A stretch of 18,174 nt of DNA from DATKKX01 sp035542775 (GCA_035542775.1 DATKKX010000110.1:1-18174), one strand, 5' to 3'. Positions 1-7,414 are shown, numbered from the stretch's first letter. The notes: generated by a model not told the origin, from the sequence alone. Numbers and translations: made by a program.

Positions 1-1292
1 GCGATGGCGTGGGCCAGATCGCCGAGCGTATAGCGCTTCCTGTCCAGCTCGCGGCGGCTGATCCGCCCGGTGAAAGCGACCGGCTGATAGCTGATGGCGC
101 TGATCACGTCGGCGTTCTCGGCGGCGAAGTCGAGGATCTTCGGCACCTGCTCGTCGTTCTCGGTCTTGATGACCGTCGGGACCAGGCAGACCTTCATGCC
201 GACCTTGCGGCAGTTCTCGATGGCCTGCAATTTCACTTCCAGCAGCGGCCGCCCGCGAACCCGCCGGTACAGTTGATCGTCCAGCCCGTCGAACTGCATG
301 TACAACGTGTGCAGCCCGGCCTCCTTCGACCGCTGGGCAAACTCCAGGTTCGCGTGCGTGATGCCGTTGGTGGCGATCTGGATATTGGTCATGCCCAATT
401 CGCGGGCCCGAGCGACGATGTCATGGAACCGCGAATGAATCGTCGGTTCACCCCCGGTGAACTGGATGCTGGTGCACGGTATCGGCCGGCAGTCGAGCAG
501 CCGCTTCAACTCCTGCTCAACCTGCTCGAACGTCGGCTCATGAACATACCCCGACCCGTTCGCGCTGGCGAAGCACACCGGGCAGGTCAGATTGCAGCGA
601 TTGGTCAGATCGATCTGGCCGAGGACGGAGGTCGACTGGTGCTGGTTGCACAACCCGCAATCGGACGGGCAGTGCGACGCATGCGTCACCCGCGGGTTGG
701 TCATGCCGGGCAACTCCTCGAACGTCCAATAGCTGGCCCGCAGGTAGACCTTCACATCGCTGTTGACGCAGTCGCGGAAGTAGCCGTGCTCCGGGCAGGT
801 CTTCTCAATCATCACCCGGCCGTTCTTGACGTAGTAGCGACCGATGATGATGCAACTGCACGTCGGGCAGAGCGTTTCGACCGTCCGCGGCAACTCATGC
901 ACGGCGGGCTTGATCCGCGTGCCGCCGTAGGTGAACTTCGCCGAGTGACGCCGGTTGCTGACGACATCTTTGTGCCAGATCACGTCATGATGGGCTTCGA
1001 GCGTTTGGCCGCACTTGCGGCAGCGGATCGCGAGGACCAGCCGCCCGTCCGCCATGAAAAAGGTCGAGGGCACGACCGCATCGCAGGTCGGGCACTCGCT
1101 CAGCATCTCGAAGGGTAGTTGGGCTTGGCCGGTCTCGTAGCGGCGGAGCGAGAGCTTGAACTTGTCCATGGCGCTCTTCGCCCGAGCCTCGGTCACTGCT
1201 TCCTGCGGCTCGTAGGGCAAATAGGGGGGATGTTTTTCCGCCCAGCGGGCAAGATGTTTCGGAACCTGCGGCTTCCGCTCGGTGTGCGCCAT
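1..1292 (-). CDS. Radical SAM protein of the tetraether-lipid-synthase (Tes)-like family, partial at 3' end
   Basis: 430 residues are visible and the C terminus lies beyond the left edge. The translation has two N-terminal cysteine pairs (C67/C70, C91/C94), another pair at C142/C145 with C167, a CPSDCGLC cluster (C208, C212, C215), and the radical SAM motif RCNLTCPVC (C233, C237, C240). These are followed by GGEPT at 280-284, the ATNG strand at 307-310 and QFDG at 333-336. This order, with the auxiliary cysteine cluster just before the SAM motif and an N-terminal rubredoxin-like region, matches archaeal tetraether synthase (MJ0619 type, COG1964), which joins lipid tails by C-C bonds using several iron-sulfur centres. 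In bacteria, relatives are proposed to make membrane-spanning lipids. The ATG at 1292 is the first start after an in-frame TAA and has a GAGG about nine bases upstream. Family assignment is firm; the substrate in this organism is inferred. Confidence 0.9.
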   Translation of the reverse strand, partial: MAHTERKPQVPKHLARWAEKHPPYLPYEPQEAVTEARAKSAMDKFKLSLRRYETGQAQLPFEMLSECPTCDAVVPSTFFMADGRLVLAIRCRKCGQTLEAHHDVIWHKDVVSNRRHSAKFTYGGTRIKPAVHELPRTVETLCPTCSCIIIGRYYVKNGRVMIEKTCPEHGYFRDCVNSDVKVYLRASYWTFEELPGMTNPRVTHASHCPSDCGLCNQHQSTSVLGQIDLTNRCNLTCPVCFASANGSGYVHEPTFEQVEQELKRLLDCRPIPCTSIQFTGGEPTIHSRFHDIVARARELGMTNIQIATNGITHANLEFAQRSKEAGLHTLYMQFDGLDDQLYRRVRGRPLLEVKLQAIENCRKVGMKVCLVPTVIKTENDEQVPKILDFAAENADVISAISYQPVAFTGRISRRELDRKRYTLGDLAHAI

Positions 1293-1360
1293 CCACTCAA
1301 TCCTCGATTACCGCACGCGGCTCGCGCCGGCCCAGGGCACCGCCAACTTCCAGGGCAGGA

Positions 1361-1369
1361 AGTATACCA
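1361..1369 (-). promoter_or_regulatory. Extended -10 promoter for the radical SAM gene
   Basis: Read on the minus strand the sequence is TGGTATACT, an extended -10 (TG-n-TATACT), about 70 bases upstream of the radical SAM start codon. No good -35 hexamer is visible, which is usual for extended -10 promoters. Confidence 0.4.
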
Positions 1370-1491
1370 GACATTGACATCCCGCCTAGGGGCGCGGTTA
1401 GCGGATTCCACCAGCTGTGACGATGGGGGATGCAAAAGAATGGGGAATCTGAAATGGACACAGATGGCCGATCGACGCCGCGGCCATGCCA

Positions 1492-1516
1492 AAATCCCGG
1501 GTATCAGCCGGGTTTT
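1492..1516. terminator. Symmetric hairpin with flanking A and T runs
   Basis: CCCGG (1496-1500) and CCGGG (1508-1512) can form a five-base-pair stem around a seven-base loop. AAAA lies on the left and TTTT on the right, so it could act as a weak terminator in either direction. No gene in the window ends here, so its purpose is unclear; it may shield the downstream promoter. Confidence 0.3.
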
Positions 1517-1590
1517 CGCCTGATGGCGCGTCATTTTTTTCCCGACTGCAAAACCGCTTCAAGCGGAAATGGCCCTCGGCGGGCCGCGCC

Positions 1591-1617
1591 TTGTCAGGTC
1601 TCGACACCGTGTATAAT
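1591..1617 (+). promoter_or_regulatory. Sigma-70-type promoter for the lipoprotein gene
   Basis: TTGTCA (1591-1596) and a perfect TATAAT (1612-1617) are separated by 15 bases, slightly short. The -10 lies 25 bases upstream of the ATG at 1643, giving a very short leader. Confidence 0.55.
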
Positions 1618-1642
1618 CGGATCCTGCCACAAGGGTGAGCCG

Positions 1643-2191
1643 ATGAACATCAAAACCTCCACTGCGGTTCGTCTTGTTTCCGCTGGGATTGCGCTTGCGT
1701 TGCTTAGTGGGTGCGTCCGAGTCACCGATGACGGTGACCGGCAGGTGATCGATTACGAACTCTGGGTGCCGCTGGTGCTGCTGCTCGGCTGCCTGGTAGC
1801 GATACCGGCGGGATGGTTTCTTCGAGATACCTCGCAGCGCATCGGCTGGGGGCTAATGATACTTGGGGTTTTGTTCCTGATTACGGGTGTTCCGTCGATC
1901 TGGCGTGACCGCGTGACCATCGACGCCCAGAAATTCACCGTGCGGACCGGCTTCTGGGGAGTGACTTCCGTGCACGCCGTGGATTTCGATGATGTCCAGC
2001 TCATGAGACTCATAGTCGAGGAAAAGACCGACAGCCGAGGCCGATCGCGGACCAACGAGTACCTTGCGTGCCAAAAGAAGAGCGGCGGCATTGCCAAAGT
2101 GCCCATGAGCAACGAGATGTGCCAGACCGCCCTACCATATATACTAAAAGCAGCAGAGCAACGCGGCATCAGCGTCAGTGATGAGAGATAA
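1643..2191 (+). CDS. Putative lipoprotein with two membrane segments, unknown function
   Basis: The protein has 182 residues. Its N terminus is a lipoprotein signal peptide ending in LLSGC with the lipidated cysteine at C24, which supports the ATG at 1643 over the longer frame. Two hydrophobic segments follow (about 41-60 and 68-86). The soluble C-terminal half (88-182) looks like a small beta-rich domain of the kind found in membrane proteins with bacterial PH-like folds, but no family is recognised with confidence. The stop at 2191 is 52 bases before the likely start of the next gene, so the two are probably cotranscribed. Codon use is less GC-rich than in most of the window (for example ATA CTA AAA near the end), which may indicate acquisition. 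Confidence 0.7.
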   Translation: MNIKTSTAVRLVSAGIALALLSGCVRVTDDGDRQVIDYELWVPLVLLLGCLVAIPAGWFLRDTSQRIGWGLMILGVLFLITGVPSIWRDRVTIDAQKFTVRTGFWGVTSVHAVDFDDVQLMRLIVEEKTDSRGRSRTNEYLACQKKSGGIAKVPMSNEMCQTALPYILKAAEQRGISVSDER

Positions 2192-2243
2192 TGGCGGAGC
2201 AACTTCAGCCCGCCGCGCCCAAATCGGAGTTACCAAGGCAGCC

Positions 2244-2771
2244 ATGAAATACGAAGTGACGGCCGAATACTCCGAGGAGCTGATCAAGGCTGCTGTCAGG
2301 CGTTTCATCACCAAGCACCTGGGCTGGAAGGACGCGATTGCATGGAGCCTCATGCTCATAGTGTTCATCGTGCTCCTACGGAACGGCGAGTGTGGCTGGC
2401 TGCTTGGAGCCCTGGGGGCGACTTTGTTTATGTTCACTGCGGTTGCGATCGCGGTGTACGTGAAGTTTCGCCGCAATGCTCTTTCCGCGTTCCGAGCCAT
2501 GACGACAGGCAAAGCCCAGTTCGTCTTCGATGAGGAAGGCTTCTCCGTTGCGTCGGATCTCGGCACCGGCACTTTCAAGTGGCGGATCATCCGAAAGATT
2601 TGGCGCTTCCCGGAAGCCTGGCTCCTGTTCTACAGCAGTGGTACGTATTCCACGCTCCCAACCGCGTGCCTGTCGGATGAATTGAAGGCCTTCATTCTAA
2701 CCAAGGTCGAGGCGACTGGAGGAAAGATTTCGCCGCGAGGCAGCGCGCGTCCCCAACGACAGCCTGGGTAG
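2244..2771 (+). CDS. YcxB-like membrane protein
   Basis: The protein has 175 residues from the ATG at 2244. A longer frame begins at 2178 and overlaps the previous stop, but its extra residues show no conserved look. Two membrane segments (about 31-45 and 51-73) precede a C-terminal region (94-155) with the FDEEGF, FKW.II and FP..W.LFYS pattern of the YcxB-like domain (PF14317). Proteins of this family have no well-defined function. The preceding lipoprotein has the same layout, two membrane segments and then a small domain, and the two were probably inherited together. The arginine- and proline-rich tail (165-175) is likely disordered. Confidence 0.7.
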   Translation: MKYEVTAEYSEELIKAAVRRFITKHLGWKDAIAWSLMLIVFIVLLRNGECGWLLGALGATLFMFTAVAIAVYVKFRRNALSAFRAMTTGKAQFVFDEEGFSVASDLGTGTFKWRIIRKIWRFPEAWLLFYSSGTYSTLPTACLSDELKAFILTKVEATGGKISPRGSARPQRQPG

Positions 2772-2830
2772 CAAACCTCACCCGCCACTCCCGCCGGCCA
2801 GGCGCCCCCGCGGACGGGTGGCTTTCCGCC

Positions 2831-2989
2831 TCATTCGCCGTACATCAACCACTTCAGCCAGTAGCTCCGCGCCACGCTGGCGCTGAACCCGACGGACACC
2901 AGGAGCGCAGCGCCGATCGCGGCGAGGGCCCACCGCCTGCTGAGGACGACGCGGAAAAAGACGACCCCCACGACGAACGTCGGAACCAC
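2831..2989 (-). CDS. Possible small membrane protein behind the carbonic anhydrase gene
   Basis: A 52-residue frame opens at GTG 2989 and ends at TGA 2831-2833. It has strongly GC-rich third codon positions and two hydrophobic stretches: about residues 1-16, then after an RRW a second at 21-40, followed by RSYWLKW. The composition is typical of a real small membrane protein. The start is poor: the frame is closed by a TAG about 50 bases upstream, there is no ATG, and GAGG sits too close to the GTG. It could be translated from a CTG at 3001, be coupled to the upstream gene, or be the remnant of a longer frameshifted gene. Confidence 0.3.
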   Translation of the reverse strand: MVPTFVVGVVFFRVVLSRRWALAAIGAALLVSVGFSASVARSYWLKWLMYGE

Positions 2990-3050
2990 CCCTCGCGTCA
3001 GCCAGCCGCCACATCGATCGCGTCCAGCTCCAGGAAGGGACTATCCAGCC

Positions 3051-3725
3051 TTAGAATTCCTCGACCACCCGCTCATTCAGCGGCTGGATCGGCCGGGCAT
3101 TCCAGCCGATGGTGGCGACGAACTTGTCGATCTGTTCGCGCGACACCTCGATGGGCTGCTTCATCACGATCCAGCTCACTTCTTCCGAGCACGGCGGGGT
3201 GGTCAGCGAACCGTCGTAGGCGTAGAAGTGATCATCGACGGGCAGCAGATCGTACGCGTTGACGATGGTCGTGCTGTTGGTTTGTCCTTGAGATGTCGGC
3301 ATCAACCCCCAGAGGTCCGCGATGACCGGGTGCTCCATTCCTTCTTTCATCAGCACACCGATGACGGCGATCCGGCCGCCCGAGTCCTTGTGAACCAGGT
3401 GGGCCTCCATGTCGAACTGCGTTGCCCGAACCAGGTGCTCGCTGGGACTGTGAAAGTGGAATTGGGCCAACTCGTAGAGCCGGCCGGCATATGTCAACCG
3501 GCTGCCTTTCTCGTAGTCGGCCTGGATGGTGTGGCGGTTGTTGATCACGCGGACGGTGCTTTTCCTGTACTTGATGACCAGCGGGCCGAGGCTGAGGTTG
3601 CCGGTCGTGTTCATGATGTTGATGGGGGACTGCCGCCGGCCCAGCTTGCATGCGGTGAACGCCGGGTCCAAGTCGCCCCAGTACTCCGGGCCCTGAGAGC
3701 CTTCGTACGTCCAGTGTGCGCTCAT
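3051..3725 (-). CDS. Alpha-class carbonic anhydrase without signal peptide
   Basis: The enzyme hydrates carbon dioxide to bicarbonate. From the ATG at 3725 it has 224 residues, the usual size of the catalytic domain. Hallmarks are QSPINI (32-37), the zinc ligands H90 and H92 in QFHFHSPSEH and H109 in EAHLVH, the likely proton-shuttle histidine H65 in NNRH, and LTTPPCSE (174-181). A start at 3725 places the protein directly at HWTYEG, so there is no export signal. The frame stays open upstream to 3965, but that extension (with its many charged residues) does not read as a signal peptide either. Most bacterial alpha-class enzymes are periplasmic, so this one appears cytoplasmic. AGGG lies about nine bases before the start. 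The function is very likely; the location is inferred. Confidence 0.93.
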   Translation of the reverse strand: MSAHWTYEGSQGPEYWGDLDPAFTACKLGRRQSPINIMNTTGNLSLGPLVIKYRKSTVRVINNRHTIQADYEKGSRLTYAGRLYELAQFHFHSPSEHLVRATQFDMEAHLVHKDSGGRIAVIGVLMKEGMEHPVIADLWGLMPTSQGQTNSTTIVNAYDLLPVDDHFYAYDGSLTTPPCSEEVSWIVMKQPIEVSREQIDKFVATIGWNARPIQPLNERVVEEF

Positions 3726-3822
3726 GGCTGTTGCCCTGGTGTGAGGTTTTTTGTGTTTGCTGAAGGTCTTAAGGACACGCGGCCGAAAACGCAAGGGTGC
3801 GCATTGAATCGAGCCCCCGGAA

Positions 3823-3841
3823 TGCGGGCAGGCCGCCCGCA
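3823..3841. promoter_or_regulatory. 19-base palindrome in the divergent promoter region
   Basis: TGCGGGC (3823-3829) and GCCCGCA (3835-3841) are perfect seven-base inverted arms around AGGCC. The site lies between the carbonic anhydrase and epimerase-like genes, which are transcribed away from each other, so it could be an operator for a dimeric regulator. No T run follows, so it is unlikely to be a terminator. Confidence 0.35.
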
Positions 3842-3958
3842 GTTTCAGTCTATTCAATTCCATTGTCATTCTTGCGGGCACCGCTCGGGCTTCTGCCACC
3901 GCCGAGCCAGACGAACTAGTATCCAGCGCAGCCCGATCATCCAGTGAAGGGGACCGGC

Positions 3959-4876
3959 ATGGCATCGGCGGATCTGCACATCGTTACCGGGGCATTCGGC
4001 TTTTCAGGCCGGTACATCGCCCGGCGCCTGCTCGAAGGCGGCGTGCGCGTGCGGACCCTGACCAGCCGGCCGCAGTCGGCCAGCCCGTTCGGGGACCGCG
4101 TGGAGGCGATGCCCTTCAACTTCGACGATCCCGCCCGGTTGACTGAGGCGCTCCGCGGCGCCGCCGTGCTGTACAACACTTATTGGGTGAGATTCGTCCA
4201 CGGCATCACCTCGTTCGAGCAGGCCATCGCCAACAGCAGGACGCTGATTGCCTGCGCCGCCGAGGCGGGCGTCCGGCGGTTCGTCCACGTCAGCATCACC
4301 AATCCCAGCGAGGACTCGCCCCTGCCATATTTCCGCGGCAAGGCGATCGTCGAGTGCATCCTCGCCGAGTCCGGGCTGTCGTTCGCCATTTTGCGGCCCA
4401 CCGTGCTCTTCGGCAGGGGCGACGTGCTGATCAACAACATCGCCTGGATGCTTCGCCGCCTGCCGGCCTTCGGCGTATTCGGCCGGGGGGATTATCTCGT
4501 GCAGCCGGTCTACGTGGATGATCTCGCCGCTATGGCCATCGACTGTGCCGGCCGGACCGGGAACCTGACCATCGACGCCGTCGGCCCGGAGAAGTTCACC
4601 TACGAGCAGATGGTCCGGCTCGTCCGTCAGGCGGTGGGCGGCCTGGCGCGGGTCATTCACGTGTCGCCCGATCACGGGCTCCTGGCCGGCAAGGTGGTCG
4701 GCGGGATGGTCGGCGACGTGCCGATCACCCGCGAAGAAATCGAGGGCCTCATGGCCGGCCTGCTGGTCTCGCACCATCCGCCGACCTGTCCCACGCCGTT
4801 TTCTCTCTGGCTGGCGCGACACGCCGACGAGCTCGGGCGGCAGTACGCCTCCGAGCTGGAGCGGCACTACCGCTAG
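3959..4876 (+). CDS. NAD(P)-binding epimerase/dehydratase-like protein (atypical SDR, NmrA/NDUFA9-like)
   Basis: The protein has 305 residues. The N terminus is a Rossmann fold with TGAFGFSG at 10-17, the glycine-rich GxxGxxG dinucleotide loop, followed by RRLLEGG and TLTSRP. The active-site pattern Y124-F-R-G-K128 fits YxxxK, and LRPTVLFG (at about 143) is typical of the extended/atypical short-chain dehydrogenases of COG0702. The substrate cannot be named. The ATG at 3959 is preceded by AAGGGG with six bases of spacing; an in-frame GTG 15 bases upstream is less likely. It is divergent from the carbonic anhydrase with a 233-base gap. A weak terminator-like hairpin follows at 4942. Confidence 0.85.
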   Translation: MASADLHIVTGAFGFSGRYIARRLLEGGVRVRTLTSRPQSASPFGDRVEAMPFNFDDPARLTEALRGAAVLYNTYWVRFVHGITSFEQAIANSRTLIACAAEAGVRRFVHVSITNPSEDSPLPYFRGKAIVECILAESGLSFAILRPTVLFGRGDVLINNIAWMLRRLPAFGVFGRGDYLVQPVYVDDLAAMAIDCAGRTGNLTIDAVGPEKFTYEQMVRLVRQAVGGLARVIHVSPDHGLLAGKVVGGMVGDVPITREEIEGLMAGLLVSHHPPTCPTPFSLWLARHADELGRQYASELERHYR

Positions 4877-4941
4877 TCGGGCGTGATTCAATGCGGCAAG
4901 GCTGGCGAGAAGCGGTTTTCGGCGACCAACATATCGAAGGC

Positions 4942-4964
4942 CGGGCGCAAGAAAGGCCCGTTTT
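4942..4964 (+). terminator. Weak terminator-like hairpin after the epimerase-like gene
   Basis: CGGGC (4942-4946) and GCCCG (4956-4960) form a five-base-pair stem with a nine-base loop, followed by TTTT. It lies between the stop at 4876 and the next promoter at 4967. The stem is short, so confidence is low. Confidence 0.35.
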
Positions 4965-4966
4965 CA

Positions 4967-4995
4967 TTGAAAAAGGCCCCATTGGTCGATATAGT
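4967..4995 (+). promoter_or_regulatory. Sigma-70-type promoter for the antitoxin-like gene
   Basis: TTGAAA (4967-4972) and TATAGT (4990-4995) are separated by exactly 17 bases. Transcription would begin near 5002, at the ATG of 5003, so the next ATG at 5021 is the more likely translation start. Confidence 0.6.
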
Positions 4996-5020
4996 GGGCT
5001 ATATGGGGTCCCGATTGAAA

Positions 5021-5227
5021 ATGGGTGACGTGTTGGCTCTGAATCCGGCGGAGCGGATCCTGCTGGTGGAGGCCATTTATAACAGCGTGCTGGAGCTTCC
5101 GCATGGCGTGGAGCTGAGCGAGGCCCAGCGGCGCGAGCTGGGGTCGCGCCTTGATGAGCTGCATTGCGATCCTGGCGCCGGTTTTCTGTGGGACTTCGTG
5201 AAGACGCGCATGCCCTATAACGCCTGA
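5021..5227 (+). CDS. Addiction-module antitoxin-like protein (TIGR02574 / PF09720 type)
   Basis: The protein has 68 residues. It shows the pattern of the unstable-antitoxin family: a helix with LNPAERILLVEAI, then ELSEAQRRELGSRLDEL (31-47), then DPGAGFLWDFVK (50-61). Such proteins normally neutralise a RelE/ParE-type toxin encoded just downstream. Here the 71 bases to the next gene contain no toxin, and the following gene is a VOC protein, so this is an orphan. Starts at 5003 or even 4883 are possible in frame, but the strong promoter at 4967-4995 would begin transcription near 5002 and the family length fits the 5021 start. Confidence 0.75.
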   Translation: MGDVLALNPAERILLVEAIYNSVLELPHGVELSEAQRRELGSRLDELHCDPGAGFLWDFVKTRMPYNA

Positions 5228-5298
5228 GCCGCCGATCGCCGGGCTTCAAATCCTCACGGCATGCAGCGGGCCCGGGCGTCGAAGGCGTATCAGCAGTA

Positions 5299-5658
5299 AT
5301 GCCAGCGGTTGAGCACATCAGCGCCATCACTTTTGCCGTGCGCGACATGGCCGCCAGTGTCGGGTTTTACGAGAAATGCGGGTTCGCGGTGATCTATGGC
5401 GGGCCGCAGGCGCCGTTCACCAGCCTGCAATCCGGCGAGGCCTATGTCAACCTGATCGATACGCCCGACTACAAGTTCCGCTGGTGGGGCAGGGTGATCT
5501 TCCACGTGGCCAGCGCCGACGAGCAGTACCACCGGGTGATCGCCGCCGGCCTGTCGCCTCATGACGTGCCCAAGGACGCCGCCTGGGGCGAGCGGTTCTT
5601 CCACATTACCGACCCGGACGGGCATGAACTGAGCTTCGCGGAATTGTTATCGCGGTAG
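5299..5658 (+). CDS. VOC (glyoxalase/bleomycin-resistance) family protein
   Basis: The protein has 119 residues, one complete VOC module made of two beta-alpha-beta-beta-beta halves. The halves begin at ITFAVRDMAASVGFYE (10-25) and VIFHVASADEQYHRV (66-80). The ending ITDPDGHELSFAE (103-115) is the characteristic last strand. Possible metal ligands are H6, H69 and E110; the position that often holds a glutamate in the first half is in a NLID context, so metal binding is not certain. These proteins act as small-molecule lyases, dioxygenases or drug-binding proteins, and the substrate cannot be deduced. GAAGG lies about 13 bases before the ATG. It may be cotranscribed with the antitoxin-like gene 71 bases upstream. 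Confidence 0.85.
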   Translation: MPAVEHISAITFAVRDMAASVGFYEKCGFAVIYGGPQAPFTSLQSGEAYVNLIDTPDYKFRWWGRVIFHVASADEQYHRVIAAGLSPHDVPKDAAWGERFFHITDPDGHELSFAELLSR

Positions 5659-5725
5659 TTGTTGCCGATCAGCGCGAGGCTGCTGCCGCAGAAGCGAGAA
5701 TCACGCGGGGGCATTATCAGACGCC

Positions 5726-5750
5726 GGGTCGGAAGAATCGACCCCCTTTC
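5726..5750 (+). terminator. Hairpin after the VOC gene
   Basis: GGGTCG (5726-5731) and CGACCC (5739-5744) form a six-base-pair stem around a seven-base loop, followed by CCTTTC. It lies 67 bases after the VOC stop. The T run is short, so it is only a possible terminator. Confidence 0.4.
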
Positions 5751-5911
5751 CGCAGTTTGTTCGCCGACCAATCGAATTGTATTGTTCAGTATCGCCGCGA
5801 AAACGGCCGCCTCGCACAGGTATCTCGGCCGCTGTCGCACCGACCCAACCGGGGTCTAGCCCGGCTGTGGCCTGGCCTGATCATTCGTTCACGGGACTGG
5901 GGGCTCTACGC

Positions 5912-7249
5912 ATGGCAGGCACACGGCGGCTCTCTATCAGGACATCGGTTCACATGACATTGGTGGTGATGCTCGCGCTGGTCATCATGACCGCCGCGGT
6001 CCTTCACGCCTATATCGGCACGCGGGACAGCGAGCAGGCTCGAAACACCGGCGCGGTGATGACGGCATGGGTGATCGGGGCTCAATTGCGCGCCGACGGC
6101 GCCAGTTCGCCCGATGCGATGCAGCGCTCCTGCAACCGGCTGATCGACCAAACCGGCGTTCTGGCAGTCTGCGTTTGGGATCAGTCGGGCAAGATAACCG
6201 CCGGCGCCGCCGTGGCGGATGAGCTCTTGCGCAGCATGCAGTGTCGGCCGCCGGCAAGGGACCGGCAGTACACCGTTGAACTGGTCTCGCTCCCAGCGAA
6301 CGTCGTACCGGGCCGCTCCGCCGCGCGTCGCGTCGAGACGGAGACGGGCATCCCGCTGGGACCGGGCCAGCCCGCCCGCCTCGGCCTGTTGCTGGATGCC
6401 GGCGAGCAGACGGGTCTCTTCAGCCACAGCAACGCGTCGTTCAACGGAATGCTTCTGGGGGTGGGCGCCACCGTATTGCTATTGGGTTTCTGGTGGCTGC
6501 GCCGCGAGGTGGTCAGGCCGATCATGTCGTTGCTCGCGGCCGCGGCGGCCAGTCGATCAGGCGGTGTCGAAGGCGACCTCGTCGCCCGCGAGGACGAGCT
6601 CGGCACGATCGCCCGCTCGCTGGTCGGGCTCCGCGAGGATCTCGTCGAATGGCGTCAGCGTGTGGAGCAGATCGAGCGTCGCGTGGACTCGGAGATTGCA
6701 GCGGAGACGCAGCGCATCTCGCGCGAACTGAGGCGCATCCAGCGTGAGGCCTGGCAGGATCCGCTGACCGGCATCAGCAACCGGCGGATGCTGGACGAGA
6801 AGTTCCCCAAGATCTTCGCCGCCCAGCGGAACGCGCGACACGATATGTCGGTCGTGATGATCGATCTGGACCACTTCAAGGCCGCCAACGACGCCCTGGG
6901 CCACGCCGTCGGGGACGCGGTGCTGCAGTTCGTGGGCGAGCTTCTGCGGGAATGTCTGCGCGCCGATGATTTCGCCGTCCGGTACGGCGGCGACGAGTTC
7001 CTGCTGATCCTCCCCGGCGTATCGGCGGACAACGCCATGCGCTTGATCAACCGCATCATCGCCATGTTTGTCCAACGGGCCAAGATGATCGCCAGGATCG
7101 AGCCTGCGCCGACCATGAGCGCCGGCGTCGCCAGCATTCGACAGAATCGCCCCGCCACGCCCGGGGATCTGATCGAGGCGGCGGATGAAGCGCTCTATGC
7201 GGCCAAGAATCGAGGCGGCAAATCCGCCTGCCTCGCGCTGGCCGCATGA
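5912..7249 (+). CDS. Membrane-bound diguanylate cyclase (GGDEF)
   Basis: The protein has 445 residues and makes the second messenger cyclic di-GMP from two GTP. A first membrane helix (about 13-34) and a second (179-196) frame an extracytoplasmic sensor region of roughly 140 residues with no recognised fold. A HAMP-like linker with a conserved proline (VVRPIMSL) and EDELGTIARSL follows, then a charged coiled coil up to 280. The GGDEF domain begins at DPLTGISNRR (from 283). The catalytic YGGDEF is at 358-363, and the inhibitory I-site RADD (350-353) stands exactly five residues before it, so activity and product inhibition both look intact. The ATG at 5912 directly precedes the first helix; the frame is open to 5777 but that extension looks non-coding. 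It appears to be a single-gene unit. Confidence 0.93.
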   Translation: MAGTRRLSIRTSVHMTLVVMLALVIMTAAVLHAYIGTRDSEQARNTGAVMTAWVIGAQLRADGASSPDAMQRSCNRLIDQTGVLAVCVWDQSGKITAGAAVADELLRSMQCRPPARDRQYTVELVSLPANVVPGRSAARRVETETGIPLGPGQPARLGLLLDAGEQTGLFSHSNASFNGMLLGVGATVLLLGFWWLRREVVRPIMSLLAAAAASRSGGVEGDLVAREDELGTIARSLVGLREDLVEWRQRVEQIERRVDSEIAAETQRISRELRRIQREAWQDPLTGISNRRMLDEKFPKIFAAQRNARHDMSVVMIDLDHFKAANDALGHAVGDAVLQFVGELLRECLRADDFAVRYGGDEFLLILPGVSADNAMRLINRIIAMFVQRAKMIARIEPAPTMSAGVASIRQNRPATPGDLIEAADEALYAAKNRGGKSACLALAA

Positions 7250-7414
7250 AGAAACCGCCGGTTCATGAATCGGTCTCCCATGGAGGCTTCCAGGCCGGCC
7301 CGGACTCTTCCAGAATCCCGAACGGCCTCCTTATTGCGGAATTGGTTTAGCGGCATCCTTTACGGATCGTGACCCGTTTGGACTACACTTGACCCGCATA
7401 TTGCCGGCGCCGGC

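Larger units (their letters stand above)
1293..1642. other. 350-base divergent intergenic region
   Basis: This gap separates the leftward radical SAM gene from the rightward lipoprotein gene. It holds an extended -10 for the left gene, a symmetric hairpin near 1492-1516, and a -35/-10 pair for the right gene. A frame from 1430 continues into the lipoprotein without a stop, but its N-terminal part resembles no protein and would bury the signal peptide, so it is taken as untranslated. Confidence 0.5.

Noticed and set aside
9..1118. Long open frame on the plus strand opposite the radical SAM gene
   Set aside because: It is antisense to a protein with complete radical SAM motifs, and its own translation has only low-complexity Arg/Ala/Leu/Val content typical of high-GC shadows.
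4749..5348. 199-codon minus-strand frame covering the antitoxin-like gene
   Set aside because: Arg/Pro/Ser/Ala-rich without domain signature; the plus strand carries a recognisable antitoxin family and promoter.
7349..7363. 14-base sequence shared with the pit gene near 11149
   Set aside because: One short match with no extension on either side; expected by chance and by amino acid coding in pit.
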